From Minisyncoccota bacterium (GTDB lineage Bacteria; Patescibacteriota; Minisyncoccia; Phycocordibacterales; Phycocordibacteraceae): 48,686 nucleotides of DNA. Location: contig JALHPI010000003.1 of assembly GCA_022842585.1 (NCBI GenBank), positions 1 to 48,686 on the forward strand, read 5' to 3'. The stretch's first letter is position 1. Each line of letters opens with the position of its first letter. Shown piece after piece: positions 39,445-46,533 of this stretch. The translations under genes and the position numbers were made by a program. The notes below the pieces were generated by a model. It was not told the DNA's origin and did no database searches. It saw nothing but the letters and a program-made list of their open reading frames with translations.

Positions 39445-39530
39445 GGGGTCCCCATTCCTATGGGGGAGCGAGCGACGAGGACGAAAATGAGGACGTCTCG
39501 TCCGAGTGGGAGTCTTCGGTAAGCGAGCTA
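39445..39530 (-). repeat. Stop-codon-linked repeat, copy C (HisRS-like gene)
   Basis: On the minus strand it begins TAG (stop codon) CTCGCTTACC, has a GGACG/CGTCC inner hairpin, and ends CGCTCGCTCCCCCATAGG with hairpin CCCCATAGGAATGGGG. Confidence 0.72.
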
Positions 39531-40691
39531 AGCTACTGCCCTTAAACGGTCTACCAGAGTGTCGAACGGAATAAACGTCTCGGTATGGGTCGCGCGCTCC
39601 CGGAGGATGACTGAGCGCTCGAGTGCCTCTTTTCGGCCCATGATGACAAGGTAGCGGGGGTTCAGCTCGTCGGCGACGCGCATCTGCTCAGTGAGGCTTT
39701 CAACACCGAGTACCTGGGTCATCGGGATGCGCGCCTTACGGAGGCTATCCGCCATTTTTATGCTTTCGCGCTTCGCTTCGTCGCCGATGTGGACGAAGAC
39801 GAACCGAGGCGTGCTTTTTTCCTTTACGGGAGTTATGGAAGGTCCTTTCTTTCCTCCTGTAAGCGCGTCGGCAGTGATGCGGATAACGGCACCCACTGAG
39901 GAAGGAATCGATTTGAAGAAGTGCTTCGCGAGGTCGTTGTAGCGGGAGCCCCATGCGTTGAAGCGTTCGCCTGCCGTGACTTCAAAACAGGTTTCATTCC
40001 AAGTACCGCCGCGCGAAAGAAGCTGAGGTGCAAGTTCGTACGGAGTCTCGGTCGATTCAAGGTACTCAAGCACGGATTCGAAATGCTTGCGGCTCGCTTC
40101 CGAGAGATGGTCGGTCGAGCTTGGAAGGCCGTCGCATTCAGGGGTTGCAATCAAGAGCTCGGCTGCGGCGAACACGTCTTTCTTTGCGCAGTCGGTGCAC
40201 TCTGCCGGAAGCGTATTACCGCGCTTGCGGAAGAATGACGCAAGCTCGCGCGCAAGACGGCCGCGCGTCTCGCGATCGCCCATGGAATTGAGACGGAGAC
40301 GGGAATCGAGTTTCGTGATGTCGGTTGCAAGCGAACGAATCGCGCGTATAAGTACGGCATCCGCAATCGCGCGGTCAGCGCCGAGCGCGTGGAATTGGAT
40401 AACGATTTGTTTCGGAGCCTGGCGTCCTGCCGTGATGTTCGTGTGCCAGAGAAAGAGCGGACGGCCAAGCGAAGGGGCAAGCCCCGCATCGCGCACCTGC
40501 TTCAGAAATGCGGCTACTTCGCGCGCGTGCGGGTCGAGTGTGTCGACGGCGAGACTTTCCGGGTATGCCGCCTTAGTGCCGTTTCCGCGGTTTTTATGCG
40601 CCGCGGAAGCAAGTGATTCAAATCCGTAGTAGGTTCCCACCGCATGTGCGCGGCGTAGTACGTCGGAAGGTTCTATCGTAAGCGTGCTCAT
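39528..40691 (-). CDS. Histidyl-tRNA synthetase-like protein with altered catalytic motifs
   Basis: 387 residues that follow HisRS in order: an AHAVGTYYGFE region, a QFHALGADRAIADAVLIRAI block, RLRLNSMGDRETR, YELAPQLLSRGGTWNETCFE, GSRYNDL, and an anticodon-binding-like end (ADELNPRYLVIMGRKE). Key sites differ: the 'RGLDYYTRTVFE' histidine motif reads RGGTWNETCFE, GGRYD reads GSRYND, and the motif 2 arginine block (FRYERPQ.GR) reads LFLWHTNITAGRQ. It may be a divergent HisRS, a HisZ-like regulator, or a repurposed paralogue. Its ATG overlaps the lepB stop by four bases. Confidence 0.65.
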   Translation of the reverse strand: MSTLTIEPSDVLRRAHAVGTYYGFESLASAAHKNRGNGTKAAYPESLAVDTLDPHAREVAAFLKQVRDAGLAPSLGRPLFLWHTNITAGRQAPKQIVIQFHALGADRAIADAVLIRAIRSLATDITKLDSRLRLNSMGDRETRGRLARELASFFRKRGNTLPAECTDCAKKDVFAAAELLIATPECDGLPSSTDHLSEASRKHFESVLEYLESTETPYELAPQLLSRGGTWNETCFEVTAGERFNAWGSRYNDLAKHFFKSIPSSVGAVIRITADALTGGKKGPSITPVKEKSTPRFVFVHIGDEAKRESIKMADSLRKARIPMTQVLGVESLTEQMRVADELNPRYLVIMGRKEALERSVILRERATHTETFIPFDTLVDRLRAVA

Positions 40692-41227
40692 TGTGGAAGT
40701 ACGACGGCTCCAGGAAGCACGCCCGCCTGTGCTACCGGATATACGCGAAAGTATGCGCGACCAATGATGTCTTCTTTCGGAAGCGGGCCCCACACGCGCG
40801 AGTCCGAGCTTTTCGGGCGATTGTCGCCCATAACGAAGTACTGCTCATTGCCCAGCATGGCGTCGAGTGTGTAGGTAGCGTCCTCGTCGATAACGTACGG
40901 CTCAGCCAAGGTCGTTTTTTCCCCGTTTACGTGGGTGACCGTGACGATGCCGCGTTCTATGGACACCGTTTCTCCTGGGAGGCCGATGATGCGCTTGATA
41001 TAGAAAACGGACGGATTGCCTGGATAGCGGAACACGACGACATCGCCGCGAACGGGGTTGTTGAAGCGGTAGGAAATTTCATCGATGATGAGGTAATCCT
41101 TGTCTTTAAACGTAGGGTACATGGAGAGTCCCTCGACGACGAACGGTTGTGCGATGAAGACGCGCACCGGAACGACTATAAGCACCGCGAGAATCACTAG
41201 TGTGAAAATCTCCTTAAGTGCTCGCAT
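40688..41227 (-). CDS. lepB: Signal peptidase I
   Basis: 179 residues. An N-terminal membrane segment (residues ~8-26) is followed by VEGLSMYPT with the catalytic Ser35, then FYIKRIIGLPGE with the general-base Lys78, and FVMGDNRPKSSDSRVWG. It removes signal peptides at the outer face of the membrane. TACAAT lies eight bases before the ATG on the minus strand. It is the first gene of the cluster running to ftsZ. Confidence 0.95.
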   Translation of the reverse strand: MRALKEIFTLVILAVLIVVPVRVFIAQPFVVEGLSMYPTFKDKDYLIIDEISYRFNNPVRGDVVVFRYPGNPSVFYIKRIIGLPGETVSIERGIVTVTHVNGEKTTLAEPYVIDEDATYTLDAMLGNEQYFVMGDNRPKSSDSRVWGPLPKEDIIGRAYFRVYPVAQAGVLPGAVVLPQ

Positions 41228-41273
41228 TGCAACGCATTGTACGCCTCACTTTTTTCCGTGCAAGTTTTCATTC

Positions 41274-41431
41274 GCTTGCTCAAAATAAAAGGCAGCATCG
41301 CCTTACAGGGCGCACGTTGCGTGTTGTCGCCGTATAGCAGAAAATCCTTAAAGCGCTTCGCTAGTCAGGATTTTCCGATACGGCTCTGCACGCAACGGCT
41401 GCTTTCAGGAAGCCTTTTATTTTGAGCAAGC
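41274..41431. repeat. Long palindromic element, copy 2
   Basis: 158 bp between divergent lepB and pth. The outer arms 41274-41293 and 41412-41431 are a perfect 20-bp inverted repeat. Inner stems are CGTTGCGTG/CACGCAACG and GAAAATCC/GGATTTTC. The conserved blocks GCCTTACAGGGCGC, AAAGCGCTTCGCTAGTC and GGCTGCTTTCAGGAAGC match copy 1 at 12179-12334 in order, while all stems differ. Confidence 0.78.
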
Positions 41432-41474
41432 TCATTCCATGTGTATATGATGCACGTGATAGAATCGAGCCATC

Positions 41475-42071
41475 ATGGGATTCGTCATCATGGGCCTTGG
41501 AAATACGGGTAAGGAGTATGAGAAGACGCGACACAATGCGGGTCGACTCGCGGTAGAGCTTTTTGCGAAGAAGAACGACTTCCCTGCTTTTGTATTGAAT
41601 AAGACGGCAAAGGCGCTCGTGTCGCAGGGAGTGCTCGACGGGGAAAAAGTCACGCTCGTACTTCCGGAAACGATGATGAATTTATCGGGGAAGTCGGCAC
41701 CCGCATTCGTGAAGAGTGTGAAAGCAGCGAAGCAGCTTTTGGTAGTGCAAGACGAGCTGGATTTGCCGCTTGGAACTTTGAAAATGGTATTCGGTAGGAA
41801 CTCAGGCGGACACAAGGGAGTGGAAAGCATCATGCGCGCACTGAAAACGAAGGATTTCGCCCGACTACGTATCGGGATTTCAGGAGCGGGGAAGAAGCAT
41901 CAGGCAAAGAAACCGTCGGGAGAGGAAAAGGTGGTGAAGCACGTCATCGGGAAATTCAAACCTGCCGAAGAAGCGGTACTGAAGAAGTCGCTTAAGCATT
42001 CTGTAGAGGCCATGACCTATTTCGTGACGGAAGGAATCGAAAAGGCTACAATGGAGGCTAATACACGGTAG
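41475..42071 (+). CDS. pth: Peptidyl-tRNA hydrolase
   Basis: 198 residues. MGLGNTGKEYEKTRHNAGRLAVE carries the catalytic histidine (TRHN); TMMNLSGKS, VVQDELDLPLG and GGHKGVESI are the other family blocks. It releases stalled peptidyl-tRNAs. TAGAAT lies nine bases upstream of the ATG. It is followed two bases later by the hydrolase gene. Confidence 0.95.
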   Translation: MGFVIMGLGNTGKEYEKTRHNAGRLAVELFAKKNDFPAFVLNKTAKALVSQGVLDGEKVTLVLPETMMNLSGKSAPAFVKSVKAAKQLLVVQDELDLPLGTLKMVFGRNSGGHKGVESIMRALKTKDFARLRIGISGAGKKHQAKKPSGEEKVVKHVIGKFKPAEEAVLKKSLKHSVEAMTYFVTEGIEKATMEANTR

Positions 42072-42073
42072 GT

Positions 42074-42838
42074 ATGCAATTGGGATTTGAAATTTTCCGG
42101 ACACGTTTTGCCCGCGACATTGTCGCGGAGTTTCTTCCAGCAGTAGGCACCTCGAACAAGGTCGCCATACTTTCAAGTGGTGCGCCGGGGTATCCGGGCG
42201 GGAAGCGCGAGCTCATGGAGATGCTCTCGAAGCGCGGGTACTGGGCTATCGTGCCTCGCTATCGCGGTACGTGGGAGAGCGACGGCACATTCCTCGAGTT
42301 CCCGCCTTCCGAGGACATCAAACTCATTATGGACGAGGTGGGTACGGAATTCGTGGACGTATGGAGCGGCACCGAGCATCGAGTGCATGAGCCTGAGTTC
42401 TATCTTCTGGGCGGATCTTTCGGCGGACCGTCCGCAGTACTGAATTCCGCTGACCCGAGAGTAAAGAAAGCGGTCGCTATTTCTTCCGTTGTCGATTGGC
42501 GTGAGCAAGAGCATACGGTGGAACCGCTCGACTTGATGAATGAGTACGTTCCAAAGGCGTTCGGCGTCGCCTACCGAGCGGGCGATGGGGCATGGCAGAA
42601 ACTTGCTGAAGGAAATTTTTACAATCCGGTGACGGAACGCGAAAAAGTGGACGGCAAAAAACTCATGTTCATACATGCTGCGGACGACCGGGTCGTGCAT
42701 GCGGCACCCGCACGTGCGTTTGCGAAAGAAATCGGCGCGCAGTACATCGAGCTCTCGTCTGGCGGTCATATGGGCGTAGGGAAGGCGCATGAGCCACACC
42801 TGTGGAAGCACATAGAGAAGTTTTTGAAAGCAAAATAA
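42074..42838 (+). CDS. Alpha/beta-hydrolase family protein
   Basis: 254 residues. The nucleophile elbow GGSFGG (Ser in G-x-S-x-G), an Asp in MFIHAADDRVV and a His in SSGGHMGVG give a complete catalytic triad in the peptidase S9/dienelactone-hydrolase order. It lacks a signal peptide. The substrate is unknown (esterase or peptidase). It follows pth in a probable two-gene unit and is followed by a hairpin array. Confidence 0.8.
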   Translation: MQLGFEIFRTRFARDIVAEFLPAVGTSNKVAILSSGAPGYPGGKRELMEMLSKRGYWAIVPRYRGTWESDGTFLEFPPSEDIKLIMDEVGTEFVDVWSGTEHRVHEPEFYLLGGSFGGPSAVLNSADPRVKKAVAISSVVDWREQEHTVEPLDLMNEYVPKAFGVAYRAGDGAWQKLAEGNFYNPVTEREKVDGKKLMFIHAADDRVVHAAPARAFAKEIGAQYIELSSGGHMGVGKAHEPHLWKHIEKFLKAK

Positions 42839-42844
42839 AAGGGA

Positions 42845-42985
42845 GCGCATGCATTCAGTATGAATGCATGCGCGAACACTTTCGCAAGACTTTAAGGGGA
42901 GTGAATGTGCGTAAAGCGCACATTCACGGACACTTACGCATAAAATTTGACGGTCTTTACCGCGTCAAATTTTAGGCGCTCGCGG
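42845..42985 (+). repeat. Hairpin array with GGACACTTNCGCAT linkers, copy 1
   Basis: Three perfect hairpins in a row: GCGCATGCATTCA arms (42845-42873), GTGAATGTGCG arms (42901-42927) and AAAATTTGACG arms (42942-42973). After the first comes GAACACTTTCGCA, after the second GGACACTTACGCAT, and after the third AGGCGCTCGCGG. It begins seven bases after the hydrolase stop. Confidence 0.72.
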
Positions 42986-43086
42986 GCATTCTTCGAAAAA
43001 GTTAGGCGTCGTTAACATCCCGCTCGTACCTTTAAATTTCTCCACAATAGGTGCATACTCTGCGCCAGAGTGCGGAGGACTGTTCT

Positions 43087-43668
43087 ATGAAAAAGACACT
43101 GACCACTCTCGTAGCGTTCAGGGCATTCTTGGACGAGCACGGAATCGACTACTCGACGTGGGGTGAAGGCCCTACGAAGACGGTCGAACGACTTTTCTAT
43201 GAGTACTTGTCGGGCGAAACGACGTTCATCTTGCGAAAAAAACGCCTGCTACGCGTAGTAAAACGGGTGCAAATCCTCGTGTACTACAAGACCCGCAAGG
43301 GTACGCTTTTCAAGCTCATTGAGAAGCGTCAGGTATTTAGAAACGGAGGAGTGCGCATGCGCTCCCGCAGGCGAAGCCTGAGCGAGAAGATGCCTGTTGG
43401 GGAAAAGGGTATGGACGCAGCAATGCGCGCCTTAAAAGAAGAAATCGGCGTCGCCGGTCTCGACCCCACCGTCTTTAAACAGCTCAAATCAATCAGGCAG
43501 GGAAAGCCGAAGAGCTCGAGGTCCTACCCAGGACTTCCGAGTATCCACTTCGGTCCCCGTTTCAAAGTCATGATGCCTAGTGCGTTCTACGAGCGCGCAG
43601 GGTATGACGAAGTGCAGCAAGACAAGACGACCGAATTCCGTTGGCGTGTGATGCGCAAGCGGAAGTAA
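43087..43668 (+). CDS. Nudix-like protein
   Basis: 193 residues. GEKGMDAAMRALKEEIGV resembles a Nudix box (Gx5Ex7REUxEExGU), with Ala in place of the first box Glu and of the Glu in REU, so hydrolase activity is uncertain. The surrounding LFKLIEKRQ and a basic loop (RMRSRRRSLSEKMP) would be the strand before it. The N-terminal 60 residues are unassigned. The start is decided by GCGGAGGA eight bases before the ATG; upstream in-frame starts are not supported. Confidence 0.55.
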   Translation: MKKTLTTLVAFRAFLDEHGIDYSTWGEGPTKTVERLFYEYLSGETTFILRKKRLLRVVKRVQILVYYKTRKGTLFKLIEKRQVFRNGGVRMRSRRRSLSEKMPVGEKGMDAAMRALKEEIGVAGLDPTVFKQLKSIRQGKPKSSRSYPGLPSIHFGPRFKVMMPSAFYERAGYDEVQQDKTTEFRWRVMRKRK

Positions 43669-43673
43669 CGGAA

Positions 43674-43701
43674 AACGCCGGCCCCCACTTGGGCCGGCGT
43701 T
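43674..43701 (+). terminator. Hairpin after Nudix-like gene
   Basis: AACGCCGGCCC, six-base loop, GGGCCGGCGTT. A strong stem without a T-run. Confidence 0.55.
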
Positions 43702-43729
43702 CACCATGTATATCTTGTGTCAGTTTTTA

Positions 43730-43812
43730 CCGCGACGCCTGATTTTTACGAAGAGAGCCCGCGTAAAAATCATGCGAAAGTGTCCAGTAGAAATTCGTTC
43801 CGAATTTCTACT
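43730..43812 (-). repeat. Hairpin array with GGACACTTNCGCAT linker, copy 2
   Basis: On the minus strand: hairpin AGTAGAAATTCG/CGAATTTCTACT, GGACACTTTCGCAT, hairpin GATTTTTACG/CGTAAAAATC, AGGCGTCGCGG. The rpsA stop codon (TAG) lies inside the first hairpin arm. Confidence 0.72.
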
Positions 43813-44953
43813 TACCCTTTTTCTTCGGACCGGTAAACGCAAGCGTCATGCGCTGGTCTTTCGGTTCAAATACTTTAATGGAGAACGGATAGGTCTTGCC
43901 TAGTTCGAGGTTCTCACGAAGTTCCGCAGGGGATGCGAATTCCGAGATGTGCACGAGACCGGCCACGCCTTCCTCAACGGAGGCGAGTGCGCCGTGCTTG
44001 TTGTATTTGATGACGACGCCGTGTACCTCCATACCCTTCTTGTAGCGTTCCGTAGCTGCCTTCCAAGGATTTTCCTTGAGTGCTTTGACGGAGAGCGATA
44101 CCTTGCCGTCCTTGATTTCAATTACCTTCACACTCACTTTGTCGCCGACTTTGAAGAGAGCACGAGGGTCTTCGACGAGGCCCCAATCAAGCTCGCTGAT
44201 ATGCACGAGCCCTTCAAGACCTTGCTCGAGCTTCACGAAGATTCCGAAATCAACGGCGCCCGTGACTTCGCCCTCAACCGTGTCACCCACCTGGTACTTG
44301 TCGATGAGAGACGTCTTTTCTTCGTCCTCAGCGCCGGTGCGCTCAGAGAAGATAAGTTTACCTTCCTTTGCGTCCGCCGTGATAACGCGGACCGAGAGCG
44401 GCATACCCACAAGCTTGCCGAGTTCGCCGAGAATCTTTTCCTTATCTCCTTCAGGTACGCGCGGGTAGTGCTCCTTGCCGAGCTGGCTTGCAGGGAGGAA
44501 GCCCTGGATGCCCTGCCACGTGAGGATGAGGCCGCCCTTGTTCGCCTCTTCGACGATGAGCGTGTAGACCGAGCCTGAAAGGATAGCCTGTTCCGCTTCG
44601 CCCCAGATAGCCGCCTGACGAGCTTCCTTGAGGGAAAGCTCGATGTAGCCTTCGATGCCGGACGGGTCTACGACTTTTGCCGTAATCTGGTCGCCCGGGT
44701 TCGCCTTGCGGAGCACGTCTGCGGCGTTCAGGTATTCGCGACCGTAAATGATACCGGTACCAAACGGTGGGAGGTCTACGTAGAGGCGTCCGCGCACGAG
44801 CGCGATGATGGTGCCTTCGATGATGTCGCCCGCCTTTGGAGGAGTCGCGATGGAATCAATAAGACCGGCCATCGGGTGGCCTTCGGCAAGGATAATGGTA
44901 ACGGGTTCAATTTTCTGCACGTCCGCTTTTGGAGCGGTAGTTTCTTCTGACAT
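43808..44953 (-). CDS. rpsA: Ribosomal protein bS1-like, four S1 domains
   Basis: 381 residues. Four S1 RNA-binding repeats are seen at about residues 40-108, 115-205, 220-290 and 303-373; the third and fourth are canonical (GAVDFGIFVKLEQGLEGLVH and YNKHGALASVEEGVAGLVH). The first two are more divergent, as in bacterial S1 where they bind the ribosome. It helps load mRNAs on the 30S subunit. The start MSEETTAPK is preceded by a long leader with hairpins and a T-run terminator (45092-45133). A palindromic repeat lies at 45001-45025. Confidence 0.9.
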   Translation of the reverse strand: MSEETTAPKADVQKIEPVTIILAEGHPMAGLIDSIATPPKAGDIIEGTIIALVRGRLYVDLPPFGTGIIYGREYLNAADVLRKANPGDQITAKVVDPSGIEGYIELSLKEARQAAIWGEAEQAILSGSVYTLIVEEANKGGLILTWQGIQGFLPASQLGKEHYPRVPEGDKEKILGELGKLVGMPLSVRVITADAKEGKLIFSERTGAEDEEKTSLIDKYQVGDTVEGEVTGAVDFGIFVKLEQGLEGLVHISELDWGLVEDPRALFKVGDKVSVKVIEIKDGKVSLSVKALKENPWKAATERYKKGMEVHGVVIKYNKHGALASVEEGVAGLVHISEFASPAELRENLELGKTYPFSIKVFEPKDQRMTLAFTGPKKKGK

Positions 44954-45000
44954 ATGTTTTTGTATAGAATCGAGAGGGTCTGCACCGCGGGTACTTTCCA

Positions 45001-45025
45001 TGTCAAGGTGACACCTTGACATGAG
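45001..45025. repeat. Short palindromic repeat, copy before rpsA
   Basis: Core GTCAAGGTGACACCTTGAC then ATGAG; the same as the copy inside tsaD (19633-19657) except for the centre base. Confidence 0.7.
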
Positions 45026-45091
45026 AAGAGGGTTAGCCCGCTTGCGCCTTACGCACGCCACTCTTGACCTTCGGACTATAGCATAGGTCGT

Positions 45092-45133
45092 ATAAAACAA
45101 AAGGCCCGAAAGCGCTTTGCTTTACGGGACCTT
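45092..45133 (-). terminator. Terminator in the rpsA leader region
   Basis: On the minus strand: AAGGTCCCG, loop, CGGGCCTT, then TTGTTTTATA. A second strong hairpin (GGTGGGGAGGTC/GACCTCCCCAC) precedes it. TTGACA occurs upstream at 45262-45267. The layout suits a leader attenuator or a separate short RNA; I saw no clear gene for it to end. Confidence 0.55.
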
Positions 45134-45283
45134 GCGGCTCCAGTGGGGAGGTCTTTGTCTGACCTCCCCACCTTCGCATAGACGACCAGCTGGGGTTGGG
45201 GCTGGGTGCTGGCCGCCTAAGAAGAACTTGTGTAAGCATCATATATCAAGTATGAAAATTGTCAAGTCTTGCTTGCCTATATA

Positions 45284-45311
45284 CAAGAAAGGCTCGCCCG
45301 AAAGCGAGACC
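45284..45311 (-). terminator. Terminator of micropeptide gene at 45452-45580
   Basis: On the minus strand: GGTCTCGC, loop TTTC, GGGCGAGCC, then TTTCTTG. A further hairpin (GTGTGGGAGCGA arms) lies just before it. Confidence 0.65.
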
Positions 45312-45451
45312 CTTGTTGGACGTGTGGGGAGCGATTGTGGTCGCTCCCACACAGCCCCTTTCCTAAAACTGGCTCTCTCGAGCTCTTCCTTCAGCCGAGG
45401 GCTTCAGGCATTCCGTTTCAGCTCTATGCTGGCATTGCCCGATGCGTGGGA

Positions 45452-45580
45452 CTAGCCGGCGCCGCTGAAGTCCTTCACGGCCATTGCGTTATCGATCTTG
45501 GCGCCTTGCTGCTGTTGCATCGCCGTCTGGGCGAGCTTGGCGGTTGTCGCAGGATCGTGGACTTTACGGATTGTGGCCAT
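45452..45580 (-). CDS. Gln-rich micropeptide (42 aa)
   Basis: Minus-strand ORF beginning MATIRKVHDPATTAKLAQTA, with a run of four Gln and ending KDFSGAG. GAGGAG lies nine bases before the ATG and a terminator closes the unit. It shares HDP...LAQT with the 24-residue peptide 345 bases upstream on the same strand, so the two appear related. No membrane segment. Function unknown. Confidence 0.6.
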   Translation of the reverse strand: MATIRKVHDPATTAKLAQTAMQQQQGAKIDNAMAVKDFSGAG

Positions 45581-45624
45581 TGGAGTGTCTCCTCTAGACC
45601 GTTTCAGGGAACCCCTTTTCAGGG

Positions 45625-45660
45625 TTGCTTCAGTTCGGGATATGCACCCTCACCTCCACA
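45625..45660 (-). promoter_or_regulatory. Shared leader hairpin motif, copy 2
   Basis: Minus strand: TGTGGAGG, stem GGG, loop TGCATAT, CCC, then CTGAAGCAA, ahead of the 42-residue micropeptide gene. Confidence 0.45.
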
Positions 45661-45712
45661 AAAAAGAGCCTACTCCTCTATCTCAATTCTGCAATAGCGT
45701 AGGGGTGCGTAT

Positions 45713-45745
45713 AAAAAACGAAAGGCCCGCATGAAGCGGGGCCTT
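45713..45745 (-). terminator. Terminator of micropeptide gene at 45924-45998
   Basis: On the minus strand: AAGGCCCCGC, TTCA loop, GCGGGCCTT, then TCGTTTTTT. Confidence 0.85.
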
Positions 45746-45923
45746 GTGCGCGTGCGGGGCAGAAAGGAAGTAATGAACTGAGCCCGTTCATCCTTTTCCT
45801 CTCTGCACCGGCTTACCGTGTGTGTATGGTCGAGCCCACTAGCTTCCATCAACCTTTTGGGTATCAGGGCTCTTTTGGGTGCTCGGCGTTTCGTCTCCCT
45901 ATATCATGTCTGATCACGGATCA

Positions 45924-45998
45924 TCAGATGGCGGCCTGCGCGACGTCGACGGTTGCTTGCGTTTGCGCAAGACGGGTCGGATCATGCTGGTGCTTCAT
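45924..45998 (-). CDS. Micropeptide (24 aa) with strong ribosome-binding site
   Basis: Minus-strand ORF beginning MKHQHDPTRLAQTQATV and ending AQAAI. It is preceded by AAAGGAGGTG, a perfect Shine-Dalgarno, seven bases before the ATG. It shares HDP..LAQT with the 42-residue micropeptide. About 180 untranslated bases follow before a strong terminator, so the transcript may also act as an RNA. Confidence 0.55.
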   Translation of the reverse strand: MKHQHDPTRLAQTQATVDVAQAAI

Positions 45999-46110
45999 CT
46001 TTTTCACCTCCTTCCTTTGTCGGGTGGACGAGCCGAACGGAATACCTTCCGAGCGGTAGTGGCGATACTACTCCTATGTATTACAAATGCAATAGGTCTT
46101 ATCTGGATAA

Positions 46111-46140
46111 AAAATGCGCACGGCGTCGCCGTGCGGTTTT
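46111..46140. terminator. Bidirectional terminator-like hairpin
   Basis: GCACGGCG, one-base loop, CGCCGTGC at 46118-46134, with GGTTTT on the plus side and GCATTTTTTATC on the minus side. Confidence 0.6.
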
Positions 46141-46517
46141 ATATGCAAAAGGGAAACCGGACGGAGGCTGCGCGACTCTCGGAAGAGTTGCGGAGCGCCG
46201 CCCGGTCCAATCCCTACTTACGCGAGTACTACGTAGGGACTGTGTACCCCAGCCTTATCCGATACACGTCCGGCGTGTCCTGTCCGGAAGTGTGAGTCGG
46301 TAGACCGACTCGATGGGTGGACCCGTTGCTTGCTTTGTGTCGGCCATCAGTGATGACTCCAAACACGACCTAGTTTCTAGGTGAAGCGGAGTAGCTGCCA
46401 CGCGTACCCCTACCGGACACGTCCTGCTTACGCTCAGACGGCCGGTACCTCAATGGTCTATGTAAAAGCAAGACATTGCAAGGGAAAAACCGTATGTACG
46501 CCGCACGGGAATCGCGG

Positions 46518-46523
46518 TATAAT
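46518..46523 (+). promoter_or_regulatory. -10 box of MBL-fold gene
   Basis: TATAAT, ten bases, then the ATG at 46534. Confidence 0.55.
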
Positions 46524-46533
46524 TTCCCGCATC

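Larger units (their letters stand above)
45999..46533. other. Gene-poor stretch before the MBL-fold gene
   Basis: It holds the micropeptide's ribosome-binding site at its left edge, a GC hairpin with T-runs on both sides (46111-46140), and a short hairpin GAGTCGG/CCGACTC near 46292-46309. A 50-codon ORF (46143-46295) is present without a convincing start signal. I see no RNA family I recognise. Confidence 0.4.

Noticed and set aside
45033-45242. 69-codon minus-strand ORF upstream of rpsA
   Set aside because: It reads through a strong hairpin and a terminator with low-complexity Pro/Ser content; more likely leader RNA.
46143-46295. 50-codon ORF between two hairpins
   Set aside because: No ribosome-binding site or properly spaced -10 box, and the same stretch may belong to a minus-strand transcript.
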